NCBI GenBank assembly: GCA_946567425.1
Contig: CAMNXF010000012.1
Span: forward strand, 33,186 to 97,185
DNA length: 64,000 bases
Direction of reading: 5' to 3'
Source: an uncultured Clostridia bacterium
Lineage (GTDB): Bacteria; Bacillota; Clostridia; Oscillospirales; Ruminococcaceae
Shown here: positions 19,724 through 27,942 of the stretch, one piece after another
Layout: every line of letters begins with the position of its first letter
How positions within the stretch are numbered: position 1 is the first letter of the stretch
Program-made: the position numbers and the translations under genes
Notes under the pieces: model-generated
Told to the model about the DNA's origin: nothing
Databases searched by the model: none
The model's input: only the letters and a program-made list of their open reading frames with translations

Positions 19724-21631
19724 ATGAACGGGCAAAATGCCAAAAGCCTATCAATATCGTTTCGCATAGACAAAGGGATAATCGAACATAACAATCGGGA
19801 ATTTATTGCTAACAACGTTGACGGTGAACGCATAAGCGACAACATAACTTATATGCGGCGTGACATTCGGGAGATGTACAATGAGCTGTTCGGACAGGCG
19901 CTTTCCGAGTATAACGCAAAACAGAAAAGAAGTGACCGCAGGATAGCCGACTATTACGAACACGTTAAAAAAATCGGTTATGTCAAGCCGTTCTATGAGG
20001 TGGTAGTGCAATTCGGAGATATAGATACTTGCGGCTTAAAGTCGGGAAAGTGGGAAACGGCAAAGCTGATGTTGGATGATTATATGAAAGGCTTTGAGAA
20101 AAGAAATCCTAATATTAAAGTGTTCAACGCGGTTATGCACCTTGATGAAGCTACTCCGCATTTGCATATAGACTTTATTCCTGTCGCGCACAAAAACCAA
20201 AAGGGTTTATCAGTGAAAAACTCTATGAGCGGAGCACTACGGGAACAGGGATTTACTTCGTCTAACCACAATCAGAACGAATGGTCGGCGTGGGAAGAAC
20301 AGGAGCGCGATATAATGATCGATATTCTCCGCAAGTACAATTTGAGCCGAGATATAAAGAATGTCCGCCGCGAACATCTGACAGTTGACGAGTACAAAAC
20401 TCACGCGGCTCAAAAAGCCGAGATACGCAAAATCAACGAACACATCAACGAACTGAAAAAGAAAAATCCCGCCGATCTTACGCCCGACGAAATAGAACTG
20501 ATAAAAAATCAAAACGATATTATGCGCTCCGAGATATTAAAGCGCGATGAGAAAATATCCTCGCTATCGCGCAAACTCGGTGCTAAATTCGTACCGCTTG
20601 AGATTTTTTCCGATGATAAGCTGCAGTACGTCGCGGCTGAACTTGAAAAGGCTAACGTGCCGTCCGTCGAGGAAAGCAACACGCTACACATTCCCGACTA
20701 CGCGCAAAAGACCGCCGCCGCTATCGCCGCAGCTTACAAGCCGACCGCCGAGCGGAACGGAGTGCGTGACAGAATTAGGCTCGATATTGACAGGCTCGTC
20801 TACTGCTCCGAAAATCTTGGTGACTTGTTCGACAAGCTGAAAGAGCGCGGCTACCAAATCAAGAACGGAAAGTACCTTGCGGTAAAGCCGACGTTCGCGG
20901 AAAGATTTGTGCGGCTGAAATCTCTGGGCGAAGCATATCTCCCGAAAAATCTTGAACAGCGCATAGCCGAGCGCGACAAATTCCCGACTGCCGTTCGCGA
21001 GAAATTTGTAACGGCAAACGCTGTTGAAAAGAAATTCCACATCGCGATCACGGACGTGATGATCGCGGTCAAGCAATTCAGAATTACGCCGCGTAAGACC
21101 GACCCAAAGCTGATTTATGCTTTCAAGAACGACGCACATATAAATTATTTATCGGAGCAGCTTTGCACGATAGCGGAATTTAACCTCGGTTCACGGGAGC
21201 AAATCTACTCCAAAGCCGAGGAACTGAAAAACGGCATTGACGGGAAAACGGCAAAGCTGAAAGAATTGTCGGGCGAGATACCTACGCTCAAATCCGATAT
21301 AACTCAACTGCGGCGATTGTTCTCCGTTGGGGATAATCCGAAAAGGCTTGATACAATGGAGCAAGTGAAACAGGCAGCGGCGCGGGAGATCGCGGATAAG
21401 TACAACGTGAAGTCTGCGGAAGATATTGCCGATCTGGAGAAACGTTTGAAGTCGCTCCAGAGCGAGGATAAATCGATCAAAGCTGAATTGTCCGACGAGC
21501 AGCTAAAGCTAAAACGCGTTTCCGATTTGATAACGGCTTATGAGAATATCGTTGAGGGTAACTATATTGATAATCTTATTAGGCTACAACGGGAGCAAGA
21601 ACAAGTGAAAACAATTGACAAGAGAACATAA
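19724..21631 (+). CDS. mob: MobV-type relaxase of the outer element
   Basis: This 635-residue relaxase has the same layout as that of the nested element: LSISFRIDKGIIEHNNREF at the N-terminus, HLDEATPHLHID at about 139-150, then long charged helices. The start has GAGGGGG upstream. The last 95 residues are what survives as the remnant at 12620-12936. It is separated from the converging secreted-protein genes by a two-way terminator. As the only relaxase of the outer element seen here, it presumably starts transfer from the adjacent oriT. Confidence 0.93.
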   Translation: MNGQNAKSLSISFRIDKGIIEHNNREFIANNVDGERISDNITYMRRDIREMYNELFGQALSEYNAKQKRSDRRIADYYEHVKKIGYVKPFYEVVVQFGDIDTCGLKSGKWETAKLMLDDYMKGFEKRNPNIKVFNAVMHLDEATPHLHIDFIPVAHKNQKGLSVKNSMSGALREQGFTSSNHNQNEWSAWEEQERDIMIDILRKYNLSRDIKNVRREHLTVDEYKTHAAQKAEIRKINEHINELKKKNPADLTPDEIELIKNQNDIMRSEILKRDEKISSLSRKLGAKFVPLEIFSDDKLQYVAAELEKANVPSVEESNTLHIPDYAQKTAAAIAAAYKPTAERNGVRDRIRLDIDRLVYCSENLGDLFDKLKERGYQIKNGKYLAVKPTFAERFVRLKSLGEAYLPKNLEQRIAERDKFPTAVREKFVTANAVEKKFHIAITDVMIAVKQFRITPRKTDPKLIYAFKNDAHINYLSEQLCTIAEFNLGSREQIYSKAEELKNGIDGKTAKLKELSGEIPTLKSDITQLRRLFSVGDNPKRLDTMEQVKQAAAREIADKYNVKSAEDIADLEKRLKSLQSEDKSIKAELSDEQLKLKRVSDLITAYENIVEGNYIDNLIRLQREQEQVKTIDKRT

Positions 21632-21734
21632 TCTATTTGAAAATACATTTTTATTATCTTGACAAATTGGGAATGGGATGTAAAAAATACACTAAATTTG
21701 TAATTTTTAAATTTTCTTTAAGTTTAGTAAAATT

Positions 21735-21780
21735 ACAGGCAAACAAGTTTTTTCCGCTTGTCTGCCTGTAAAAGAATTTT
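21735..21780. terminator. Bidirectional terminator between relaxase and cassette
   Basis: ACAGGCA-A-ACAAG pairs with CTTGT-C-TGCCTGT. T-rich flanks are present on both sides, so it can serve both converging units. Confidence 0.7.
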
Positions 21781-22279
21781 ATAAATTTGTTGTTAATAAG
21801 GGGGAGTCATTCCCAAGACCCATCAACCAAAATATTCGAAAATTGTTTGAAACGTCTGCGATATTACACGGCTCATTGTCAAGGAATACTTCCGTCACGT
21901 CATTGTCGGTAATAACCCCCCAACAAATGTTTTGTCGTGTTTGACCGTCATCAAACGAAGAATAAATGTATGTGCCAGCATTGGTAATGTCAAGTGAGCC
22001 ACTAATCTCAAGTGTTCTGTAGTTGAAAAAATTCTTCTTAATCACAGCACAATTAAATAATCCTCGTCGGTCGATGTAAAAAACAACATCGAAACCTGTG
22101 TCTAGCGTTTCTTGATATAACATTTCCGATGGAGAAATTAGATTATCGCTGTTACTTTTTTTCAAATAATCGTATGGTGTCTGCTTTCCTTTCGTAATAA
22201 TGAGCGATACACATAGAACCAGTATAACGACGGAAAGCGATACGACTATTATTTTCTTTACAGTAATTCGTCGTGACAT
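21779..22279 (-). CDS. Membrane-anchored extracytoplasmic protein, unknown
   Basis: This 166-residue protein has an N-terminal membrane anchor (about 8-28, IIVVSLSVVILVLCVSLIIT) and a soluble outer part without a recognised domain. The ATG at 22279 is preceded by AAAAGGGG. It is the last gene of the outer cassette and has no counterpart in the nested copy. Stretches such as GYTYIYSSFDDGQ-like sequence suggest a beta fold. The function is unknown. Confidence 0.7.
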   Translation of the reverse strand: MSRRITVKKIIVVSLSVVILVLCVSLIITKGKQTPYDYLKKSNSDNLISPSEMLYQETLDTGFDVVFYIDRRGLFNCAVIKKNFFNYRTLEISGSLDITNAGTYIYSSFDDGQTRQNICWGVITDNDVTEVFLDNEPCNIADVSNNFRIFWLMGLGNDSPLLTTNL

Positions 22280-22303
22280 CAAAAGTGTTTCCCCTTTTTA
22301 TCG

Positions 22304-23278
22304 TTAACATTTAAGACCCGTAAGCGTGCACACAATCGACCATTGTTTATCCACGCCGGTCAAAGAAAAGCCGCCACTAACAACGCCGCTGCTGTTCGCC
22401 GTAATCGAAACACTACCCTTAGTAGAACTAAAAGTATGAATGTACTTCATAACAGTTTCAGCTTCATTATCACCAATATTGTTTTTCACAAGTTTCATAT
22501 CTATACTGATGTTTGTATAATGGTTAGGAAGAGTGTTAGCCCCAAGAAATGTTTCCCAATATTCATAAAACTCCCACACCCTTCCAGCGCTAGGAACGGC
22601 ATCGCACAAAGTCGGAGGAAGAGGCGGGGCAAAATACGAGTCATCAATACTCCTGTAGGTAGTGGTGTTAATTTGGGGTGAGCCAGAGACTGTGTAACCA
22701 CCAGACCAAGTTACCCCTATATAGTCAGCACCAGAGGCAGGATTATTATCACGATCAGACGTCCATAACCATCCGCTGGGAGACCAAGAAGCACTTGCGT
22801 TAAGGTCATAGGTCACGTTTTTGCCAGAGATGGTTCCTCCTCCAGAAAAGCTGATAGAGAGACTTCCGCGACCATTGACTGCTGCGCGTGTTTGCATTAA
22901 CTCAGATACAGCGTCTTGTCTGACATCCTCCATATTTTCAAAGTTTTCCAAGCCGATTTCAAGGACTTCGCTCTCTGACAGCAGCCTGCTGGATATTGTT
23001 ATGGGGTTTCCGTCGTTGTCAAACCCGTACTCTTCTTCAACAAAGACAGTAGCGGAGACCGTCTGAGTAGTCGAATGCGATATTGACATCTCCGTAGTTC
23101 CGTTCTGAAGAATGTACGCATCGGGAAATTCGGGCGAATAAATTGACGGCGCAGATGTGGACGAAAAAACAGGCACTGCGTTTGTCGTTTCGGCAGGTGC
23201 TTCACATATAGCCATTGCCGGTGTGGAAAGCCCCAAGCACACTGCACACGAAAGAATTGTTGATAATACCTTTTTCAT
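22304..23278 (-). CDS. Secreted protein of unknown function (cassette copy 2)
   Basis: This 324-residue protein has a clear signal peptide (MKKVLSTILSCAVCLGLSTP, then AMA) and no further membrane span. The mature part is Ser/Gly/Thr-rich, with WSPSGWLWTSDRDN and WEFYEYWETFL regions and a Cys at each of two late positions (LCDAVP, VCTLTGLKC) that might form a disulfide. No family is recognised. AGGAGG precedes the ATG. It sits in the variable 3' part of the sigma cassette. Confidence 0.78.
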   Translation of the reverse strand: MKKVLSTILSCAVCLGLSTPAMAICEAPAETTNAVPVFSSTSAPSIYSPEFPDAYILQNGTTEMSISHSTTQTVSATVFVEEEYGFDNDGNPITISSRLLSESEVLEIGLENFENMEDVRQDAVSELMQTRAAVNGRGSLSISFSGGGTISGKNVTYDLNASASWSPSGWLWTSDRDNNPASGADYIGVTWSGGYTVSGSPQINTTTYRSIDDSYFAPPLPPTLCDAVPSAGRVWEFYEYWETFLGANTLPNHYTNISIDMKLVKNNIGDNEAETVMKYIHTFSSTKGSVSITANSSGVVSGGFSLTGVDKQWSIVCTLTGLKC

Positions 23279-23372
23279 AGAAAACCTCCTAAAAGATACA
23301 AAATTTATAATTGTCGTAAAAGTGTTAATTTATTGGGCTATTAACCTCCTTTATGTAATGAGTAAAGTGCTT

Positions 23373-23444
23373 TTATGGCTCTTTATCTTCACCACTGTAA
23401 ATTGTAATGATTTCAAATGAGCCGTTTAAGTAAAATCTAAGCAT
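23373..23444 (-). pseudogene. C-terminal stub of a third WGLW-type small secreted protein
   Basis: The gap between the lipoprotein gene and the secreted-protein gene encodes MLRFYLNGSFEIITIYSGED and a stop. NGSFEIITIYSGED lines up with NGRQETITIYSSEK and NGKSETITVYSSEQ, the ends of the two complete small secreted proteins. It looks like the tail left after loss of another family member. It is short, so the match could be partly chance. Confidence 0.5.
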
Positions 23445-23449
23445 TCTAG

Positions 23450-24658
23450 TTATGTGCCACAATTATTTCGCGATATCGCCCTTCCGTCATCACGAATGAT
23501 AAGTCCGGTAACAACGTAATCTGAGGATTTAGGCATAAATGGCACAAAAGTAGTGAGTTCTCCTGTTGACAGTGAAAATTCCGCATAAGCGTATGACATA
23601 TCACGAGTGTTCTCCATAATACCGCAAAATGTGTCACCAACACAATAACTATCTTTTCCTCTTGTGCTAAAATAATAATTTGCATTGTTAGGGAAAGAGA
23701 TTACAGAAGCACCCTCTTGAGAAAAAGCTGTATTTGAATAGTCAAATCCATACTTGTACAAAAAGGTATTATTGCTGTATCCCTCAGAGTTATACTTATT
23801 GTATAGAACTATGATCCCGTCCTCGGCACAAAATATTTGTTGAACACCCGCAATACTCTCAATTTTTACATTTGAATATTGCTTTGTTTCAAGATTGTAT
23901 GCGGTAATCCAACCGCATTGATCAGTGAACACGTCAGATATACAAAAGAGAGTTCCGTCCTTAATGAAAATAGCATTTTCTTTAACGTCCCTTTCGATAT
24001 CGTTCAGCCCCATACTCAAAAATGGTATTTCAATTTCATCGTATGTCGTATTGTCACCCCACATAAAGCTGCGAACGACAACACTCATACCCTCTTTCTT
24101 TCTAGGGCAATTAAAGACAAAAAGTCGGTCGTCTGTAATTTGTATTGACTTAACGCCGGTTATTGTATGTTTGCCGCCAAGAGCGATTTTTAAAAAATCA
24201 TTGCCGTCTCCGTAAATCAGCGTTTGCTCCTCATCCGCCAAAAGGAGCGCACACCTATCACCAAGTTCAGAATAAAAATATGGCTGTCCTACACTCGTCA
24301 ATGCCTCATCAAACGTTTTTGTTCCTGTCATTTTCTGTAATGAATTTACAGGACAATAACCAGATGCAGCAAAACAAGCATTATTGGACTCGTTCACATA
24401 TTCGGAAGAAATATCAATTGAAACGCTGTTGTTGTATTGGAATACCTGTGTCATACCAATCTCAACAATACGGTTCGTCCGCATATCACAAACATCAGCG
24501 TTATACTTTATATACTTTTTATTCGCAACTTCAAAATCATCAAAGTTAGCAAGCAAAGGATCTGTAATGTTTGTCGTGTGTTCTCTCAAATCTCTGTTGT
24601 TACACCCAGACAATAAAACTGTGCAAATAGAAATAAAGACAATAAAAAATTTCTTCAT
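23450..24658 (-). CDS. Lipoprotein, probably beta-propeller-like
   Basis: This 402-residue protein has a lipoprotein signal peptide with lipobox LSGC (about 16-19), so it should be tethered outside the membrane. The rest consists of repeated short beta-rich segments (for example LFVFNCPRKKEGMSVVVRS, TLFCISDVFTDQCGWITAYN), typical of propeller or WD-like folds. I could not count blades reliably. It stands between the papain-like enzyme and the secreted protein in cassette copy 2, with only a few bases between genes. It has no counterpart in copy 1. Confidence 0.72.
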   Translation of the reverse strand: MKKFFIVFISICTVLLSGCNNRDLREHTTNITDPLLANFDDFEVANKKYIKYNADVCDMRTNRIVEIGMTQVFQYNNSVSIDISSEYVNESNNACFAASGYCPVNSLQKMTGTKTFDEALTSVGQPYFYSELGDRCALLLADEEQTLIYGDGNDFLKIALGGKHTITGVKSIQITDDRLFVFNCPRKKEGMSVVVRSFMWGDNTTYDEIEIPFLSMGLNDIERDVKENAIFIKDGTLFCISDVFTDQCGWITAYNLETKQYSNVKIESIAGVQQIFCAEDGIIVLYNKYNSEGYSNNTFLYKYGFDYSNTAFSQEGASVISFPNNANYYFSTRGKDSYCVGDTFCGIMENTRDMSYAYAEFSLSTGELTTFVPFMPKSSDYVVTGLIIRDDGRAISRNNCGT

Positions 24659-24664
24659 ATAGTG

Positions 24665-25495
24665 TTAGCCGTCCTCGCCCCAAACATAAGGTTTCGTGTG
24701 CCCCCAACCAAGGGTATACTTCATCGAAAGCTTATCGGAATTTTCGATGACAAAATCACTCGGCATAAACATTCCACCTATATAGCTATCAGCCCAATAA
24801 CCCTGGAATTCAATGTCGTTAGCGTAATAGGCTTTCCATATAAGGGTCGCACAATTCATATATGTTTCATTTCGCCTGTTAGCGTGTATAGCGTATTCCC
24901 AACCTACCAAGTTATTTTTTGCATAGTCAACAATCTTTTTGCTAAGAGCGTCCTCCCCCCTCTTGGGAGTATCGTTCACAACCTGATCGCACTCATAAAT
25001 TCTCAGAGTTTTGCAATGTCTCCACACTACCGCCATATCGGCATATACACTAAGTCCCGTAGCACCTTTTAAACCGCCGGATTTCGGTCCGTAATGCTCC
25101 ACGGTTTTGCCATCACCACACGAAAGCGCAGCGTGACCGTGATCTATAGCCAATGTTGTGCAATCTCTTGTGATAAGTATGTCGGCAGCTGAAGCATTCT
25201 CCTTTACTTTACCCCAAAGGATATCGTTCATCGAATAATCGAAGTCAACAGTTGCGCTATACGGTTCAACAAGTCCCGAAGGATCAACATTCGCAGAGTA
25301 CATATCATTTTCAGTACTGATGTACGAAATATTCTCTATATAATCTTCACGATTTGTGTCGTATGTACCGTCATTAGCTATTTGGTAATCATATATTACC
25401 TCACAATCGCTCGCAAACGCCGTTAGCGAAAATGTGCCAATAACCGAAACCGCCGAGATAACTGCACCTAACTTTTTTAAAAAAGCCTTTTTCAT
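24665..25495 (-). CDS. Secreted permuted-papain-like (YycO/NlpC-P60-type) enzyme
   Basis: This 276-residue protein has a signal peptide (about 1-28, ending AFA). ADILITRDCTTLAIDHGHAA includes His121 in GHAAL, followed by EHYGP. Later, MNCATLIWKAYY includes Cys215. The order His-then-Cys, with the Cys in an NCxxLIWxAY context, is that of circularly permuted papain-fold amidases/peptidases such as YycO, which act on cell-wall peptides or amide bonds. The start at 25495 follows AGGGGGAACACT. It belongs to the outer sigma cassette and offers a plausible effector acting on the envelope. Substrate is unknown. Confidence 0.75.
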   Translation of the reverse strand: MKKAFLKKLGAVISAVSVIGTFSLTAFASDCEVIYDYQIANDGTYDTNREDYIENISYISTENDMYSANVDPSGLVEPYSATVDFDYSMNDILWGKVKENASAADILITRDCTTLAIDHGHAALSCGDGKTVEHYGPKSGGLKGATGLSVYADMAVVWRHCKTLRIYECDQVVNDTPKRGEDALSKKIVDYAKNNLVGWEYAIHANRRNETYMNCATLIWKAYYANDIEFQGYWADSYIGGMFMPSDFVIENSDKLSMKYTLGWGHTKPYVWGEDG

Positions 25496-25647
25496 AGTGT
25501 TCCCCCTAAATGAAATCATAACTAAATTTAGCGACACAACTAATTCAACAATGTATTGCAAAGACAATCTGCTAATTCACTTTGTAGCTGAACAAATTGT
25601 GTCTCTTTTCCATTGTACCAAACGAATTTGTCCTGTGCCTATATAAT

Positions 25648-26088
25648 TTAAGACACCTCCTGTTCGCTGCTGTAAACTGTAATGGTCTCACTTTTGCCGT
25701 TTTGGTCGGTCAATGTGAAAACAGACTTTACACGATATTTGCCGCTGTCAAGACCACTTTTGGAATTAGTTAAGCTAATTGAATTGCGTTCGACCGTCCT
25801 TGTCCACTCCGCGCCGTCCACACTATCCCAAAACCACAACCCCCAATACTTTTGTAAGGTTTGTACCACCGTTATTCTAACCGCACCTTTGCCTTTAACT
25901 GAACTGATACATTCCGCTGTCCCGTTTGTAATGTTTAATGTGGATACAGGATTATCGGCTATTTCATACATTAACGAAATTCCACTATCCACATACGGCA
26001 CAGTTGCTTCGGCATAAACTGCTGTACTTGAAGTCGTACAAAAGCACAATATTACTCCAAGCGAAGCCATTAACTTTTTCAGCTGCAT
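25648..26088 (-). CDS. Small secreted protein with WGLW motif (cassette copy 2)
   Basis: This 146-residue paralogue of 14338-14784 has a signal peptide (about 1-26). The core is TLQKYWGLWFWDSVDGAEWT and the tail YRVKSVFTLTDQNGKSETIT. Like its partner, it follows the anti-sigma gene. The two proteins differ strongly before residue 60 but are close after residue 75, so the C-terminal beta domain is under constraint. Confidence 0.82.
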   Translation of the reverse strand: MQLKKLMASLGVILCFCTTSSTAVYAEATVPYVDSGISLMYEIADNPVSTLNITNGTAECISSVKGKGAVRITVVQTLQKYWGLWFWDSVDGAEWTRTVERNSISLTNSKSGLDSGKYRVKSVFTLTDQNGKSETITVYSSEQEVS

Positions 26089-26189
26089 TTAGTTCCCCCC
26101 CTTTCTGTATACTATTCTGAGGTTTTTAGTCCCTATATTATATACATTCTTTTTTTTATACGATTAGGGAGATTAACTATTCCTTTCTT

Positions 26190-26900
26190 TCAAAGTTTGT
26201 TCATTTTTAATAAATCTATCGTGCTTTCTTTGTCTAAATCTGCCAACACTTCAATTATATAATCGCCGTTATCCCATACCATCAGAGTTTGCTTATATGC
26301 CGTGTCGCTAAAGTCAATACACAATGCTGTGCCGCTGCTTACATTAACTTCTTCCAATTTGTAATGCTCTGTATTGTAATTCGGCTCAAATTTTGTTTTT
26401 ACCCATTGGCGCACTTCTATTGTTTGTTGGGTAGAACTATTCATATATAGCGTGTAATAGTGTATCGATGATAAGTCTGTTTCCTCCACTTCAAATCCTG
26501 ACGGAACATTCATCAAGGCGAATTTATATTCAATGGTTTGGGGGCAATCCTTATAGTTTTTGGCAGTAATCTGTGTGTAGTCGTGATACACAGTACCGTG
26601 AAAATTTGACGAAACATACACAGCTACCCAGCCAACCAAGAACGACATAAGAATAATAATTAACATTGCGATGAGCAGTTTCTGCCTTATGCTATGAATT
26701 GGTCTATATGTGGTTGTCCGCGTTGGTTCTGCTATCTCGCTTTTACAGAGTTTTCGCACATTCCTTTCGTATCTCGCAAAAATCCGTTTCATAGCAATAC
26801 GGTGTTTGAGAGAGAATTTGTGATCCGGTGTATTGTCAATATCCGCATATTCATTCAATACCGCCTTTTCCAAAATTGACTTGAATATTTCTTCGTTCAT
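26190..26900 (-). CDS. Membrane anti-sigma factor, DUF4367-type (cassette copy 2)
   Basis: This 236-residue protein has a cytoplasmic N-terminal part carrying LKHRIAMKRIFARYERNVRK (about 25-44). A membrane span lies near 75-97 (LLIAMLIIILMSFLVGWVAV), followed by an outer domain ending TLMVWDNGDYIIEVLADLDK, as in DUF4367. Its ATG lies two bases after the stop of the sigma gene. The arrangement and sequence mirror 14883-15605. Confidence 0.85.
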   Translation of the reverse strand: MNEEIFKSILEKAVLNEYADIDNTPDHKFSLKHRIAMKRIFARYERNVRKLCKSEIAEPTRTTTYRPIHSIRQKLLIAMLIIILMSFLVGWVAVYVSSNFHGTVYHDYTQITAKNYKDCPQTIEYKFALMNVPSGFEVEETDLSSIHYYTLYMNSSTQQTIEVRQWVKTKFEPNYNTEHYKLEEVNVSSGTALCIDFSDTAYKQTLMVWDNGDYIIEVLADLDKESTIDLLKMNKL

Positions 26901-26902
26901 CG

Positions 26903-27442
26903 TTAGCTATGCCTTTCATCAATATATTTTCTAACCGTTCTCCGAGCAATTGTTAAATGTTTGTTTGCGGCGGTCACTGTAATATTTAGTTTTTGTGATA
27001 CTTCATCAATTGATAAACCTACAAGACAACGCATAATAAGAACACTCCGCTGCATTGTTGGAAGTTGATTTACACAAGTCATAATCTCATCGTGTGAGAT
27101 TTTATCCATAAGATAATCATCAAGCGAAATAGTTTCAGCATCGAAATCATCAGTTAATGGTTCAATAGGTTCTTTACTTTTTGCATTGAACATTTTCATA
27201 GAGATGTTTCTTACCATAACATCAACATAAGCTATTCTCCTATTTGGAGGTAGTTCAAAGAATTTCTCTGGCTTATTTGCGATCTCTGAAAAGACCTCTT
27301 GAACCGCGTCCTCTGCGTCCTGCTCGTTATGTATTTTTGATAAAGCGATAGAGTATAATCGCTTTTTGTACTTTTCGTAAAATTCGGCTAATTCGTTGCG
27401 CTGTTCTTCATTTTCAATTGTTGATAGGATAAAGTCAATCAT
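26903..27442 (-). CDS. ECF-type RNA polymerase sigma factor (cassette copy 2)
   Basis: This 179-residue factor has region 2 with KRLYSIALSKIHNEQDAEDA then VQEVFSEIANKPEKFF, and region 4 with MQRSVLIMRCLVGLSIDEVS then QKLNITVTAANKHLTIARR. The start at 27442 follows AGAGGTG; a GTG three codons earlier is less likely. It is a paralogue of the sigma factor in the nested element, diverged enough that cross-talk at the anti-sigma level is an open question. Confidence 0.92.
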   Translation of the reverse strand: MIDFILSTIENEEQRNELAEFYEKYKKRLYSIALSKIHNEQDAEDAVQEVFSEIANKPEKFFELPPNRRIAYVDVMVRNISMKMFNAKSKEPIEPLTDDFDAETISLDDYLMDKISHDEIMTCVNQLPTMQRSVLIMRCLVGLSIDEVSQKLNITVTAANKHLTIARRTVRKYIDERHS

Positions 27443-27463
27443 AATGTTCACCTCTTAGTATTA

Positions 27464-27492
27464 AGTATATCACAAATTCTGACAAAATACAA
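27464..27492 (-). promoter_or_regulatory. Promoter of sigma operon copy 2
   Basis: On the - strand: TTGTAT, 17 bases beginning TTTGTCA, TATACT, then TAATACTAAGAGGTGA. It matches 16176-16204. Confidence 0.7.
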
Positions 27493-27534
27493 GATTTTTT
27501 CATATTAACAACAATGCGGCTGATCTCAACCGCA

Positions 27535-27942
27535 TTATTCCGTTATATTAAAGTCAAGAATATCCGAAACACATATCTCCGCTCCGTCCGTAAACAGCAG
27601 CTTGAAGAAAACCTCGTCAATCCGTTTTACCGTACCGACTTTCGTGACATAAGCACCGCCGTCCTTGCGCTCATCGGGGACGAAATAACATACCTTAACT
27701 TGTGGGCGTTCCTCGTCCTCGTTCAGTCTTTGCGCAAGAACTTGAAATTTCCTGTTGAGTACCTCTATCTCGTCCTCCGACAACTCTATTTTGCTGCCGA
27801 CAAGCCGTGCTGTTTCGTCCATTTGCTCATCAAGCCCGACCAGAGCCGCGAACGCCGAGAACTGCGCGGCTCGGTCAACTGCGGACAACTTCGGGCGCGA
27901 ACTCGCGGGGCACTGCTGATTTATCAAATAATCGTACTTCAC
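27535..27942 (-). CDS. YolD-like protein
   Basis: This 135-residue protein of the YolD-like type has CPASSRPKLSAVDRAAQFSA at its N-terminus, an acidic middle and IDEVFFKLLFTDGAEICVSD at the end. YolD-like proteins are encoded next to Y-family polymerases in Firmicutes and are thought to modulate them. It overlaps the polymerase gene by 4 bp, so the two are translationally coupled. A broken copy lies at 16208-16393. Confidence 0.82.
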   Translation of the reverse strand: MKYDYLINQQCPASSRPKLSAVDRAAQFSAFAALVGLDEQMDETARLVGSKIELSEDEIEVLNRKFQVLAQRLNEDEERPQVKVCYFVPDERKDGGAYVTKVGTVKRIDEVFFKLLFTDGAEICVSDILDFNITE

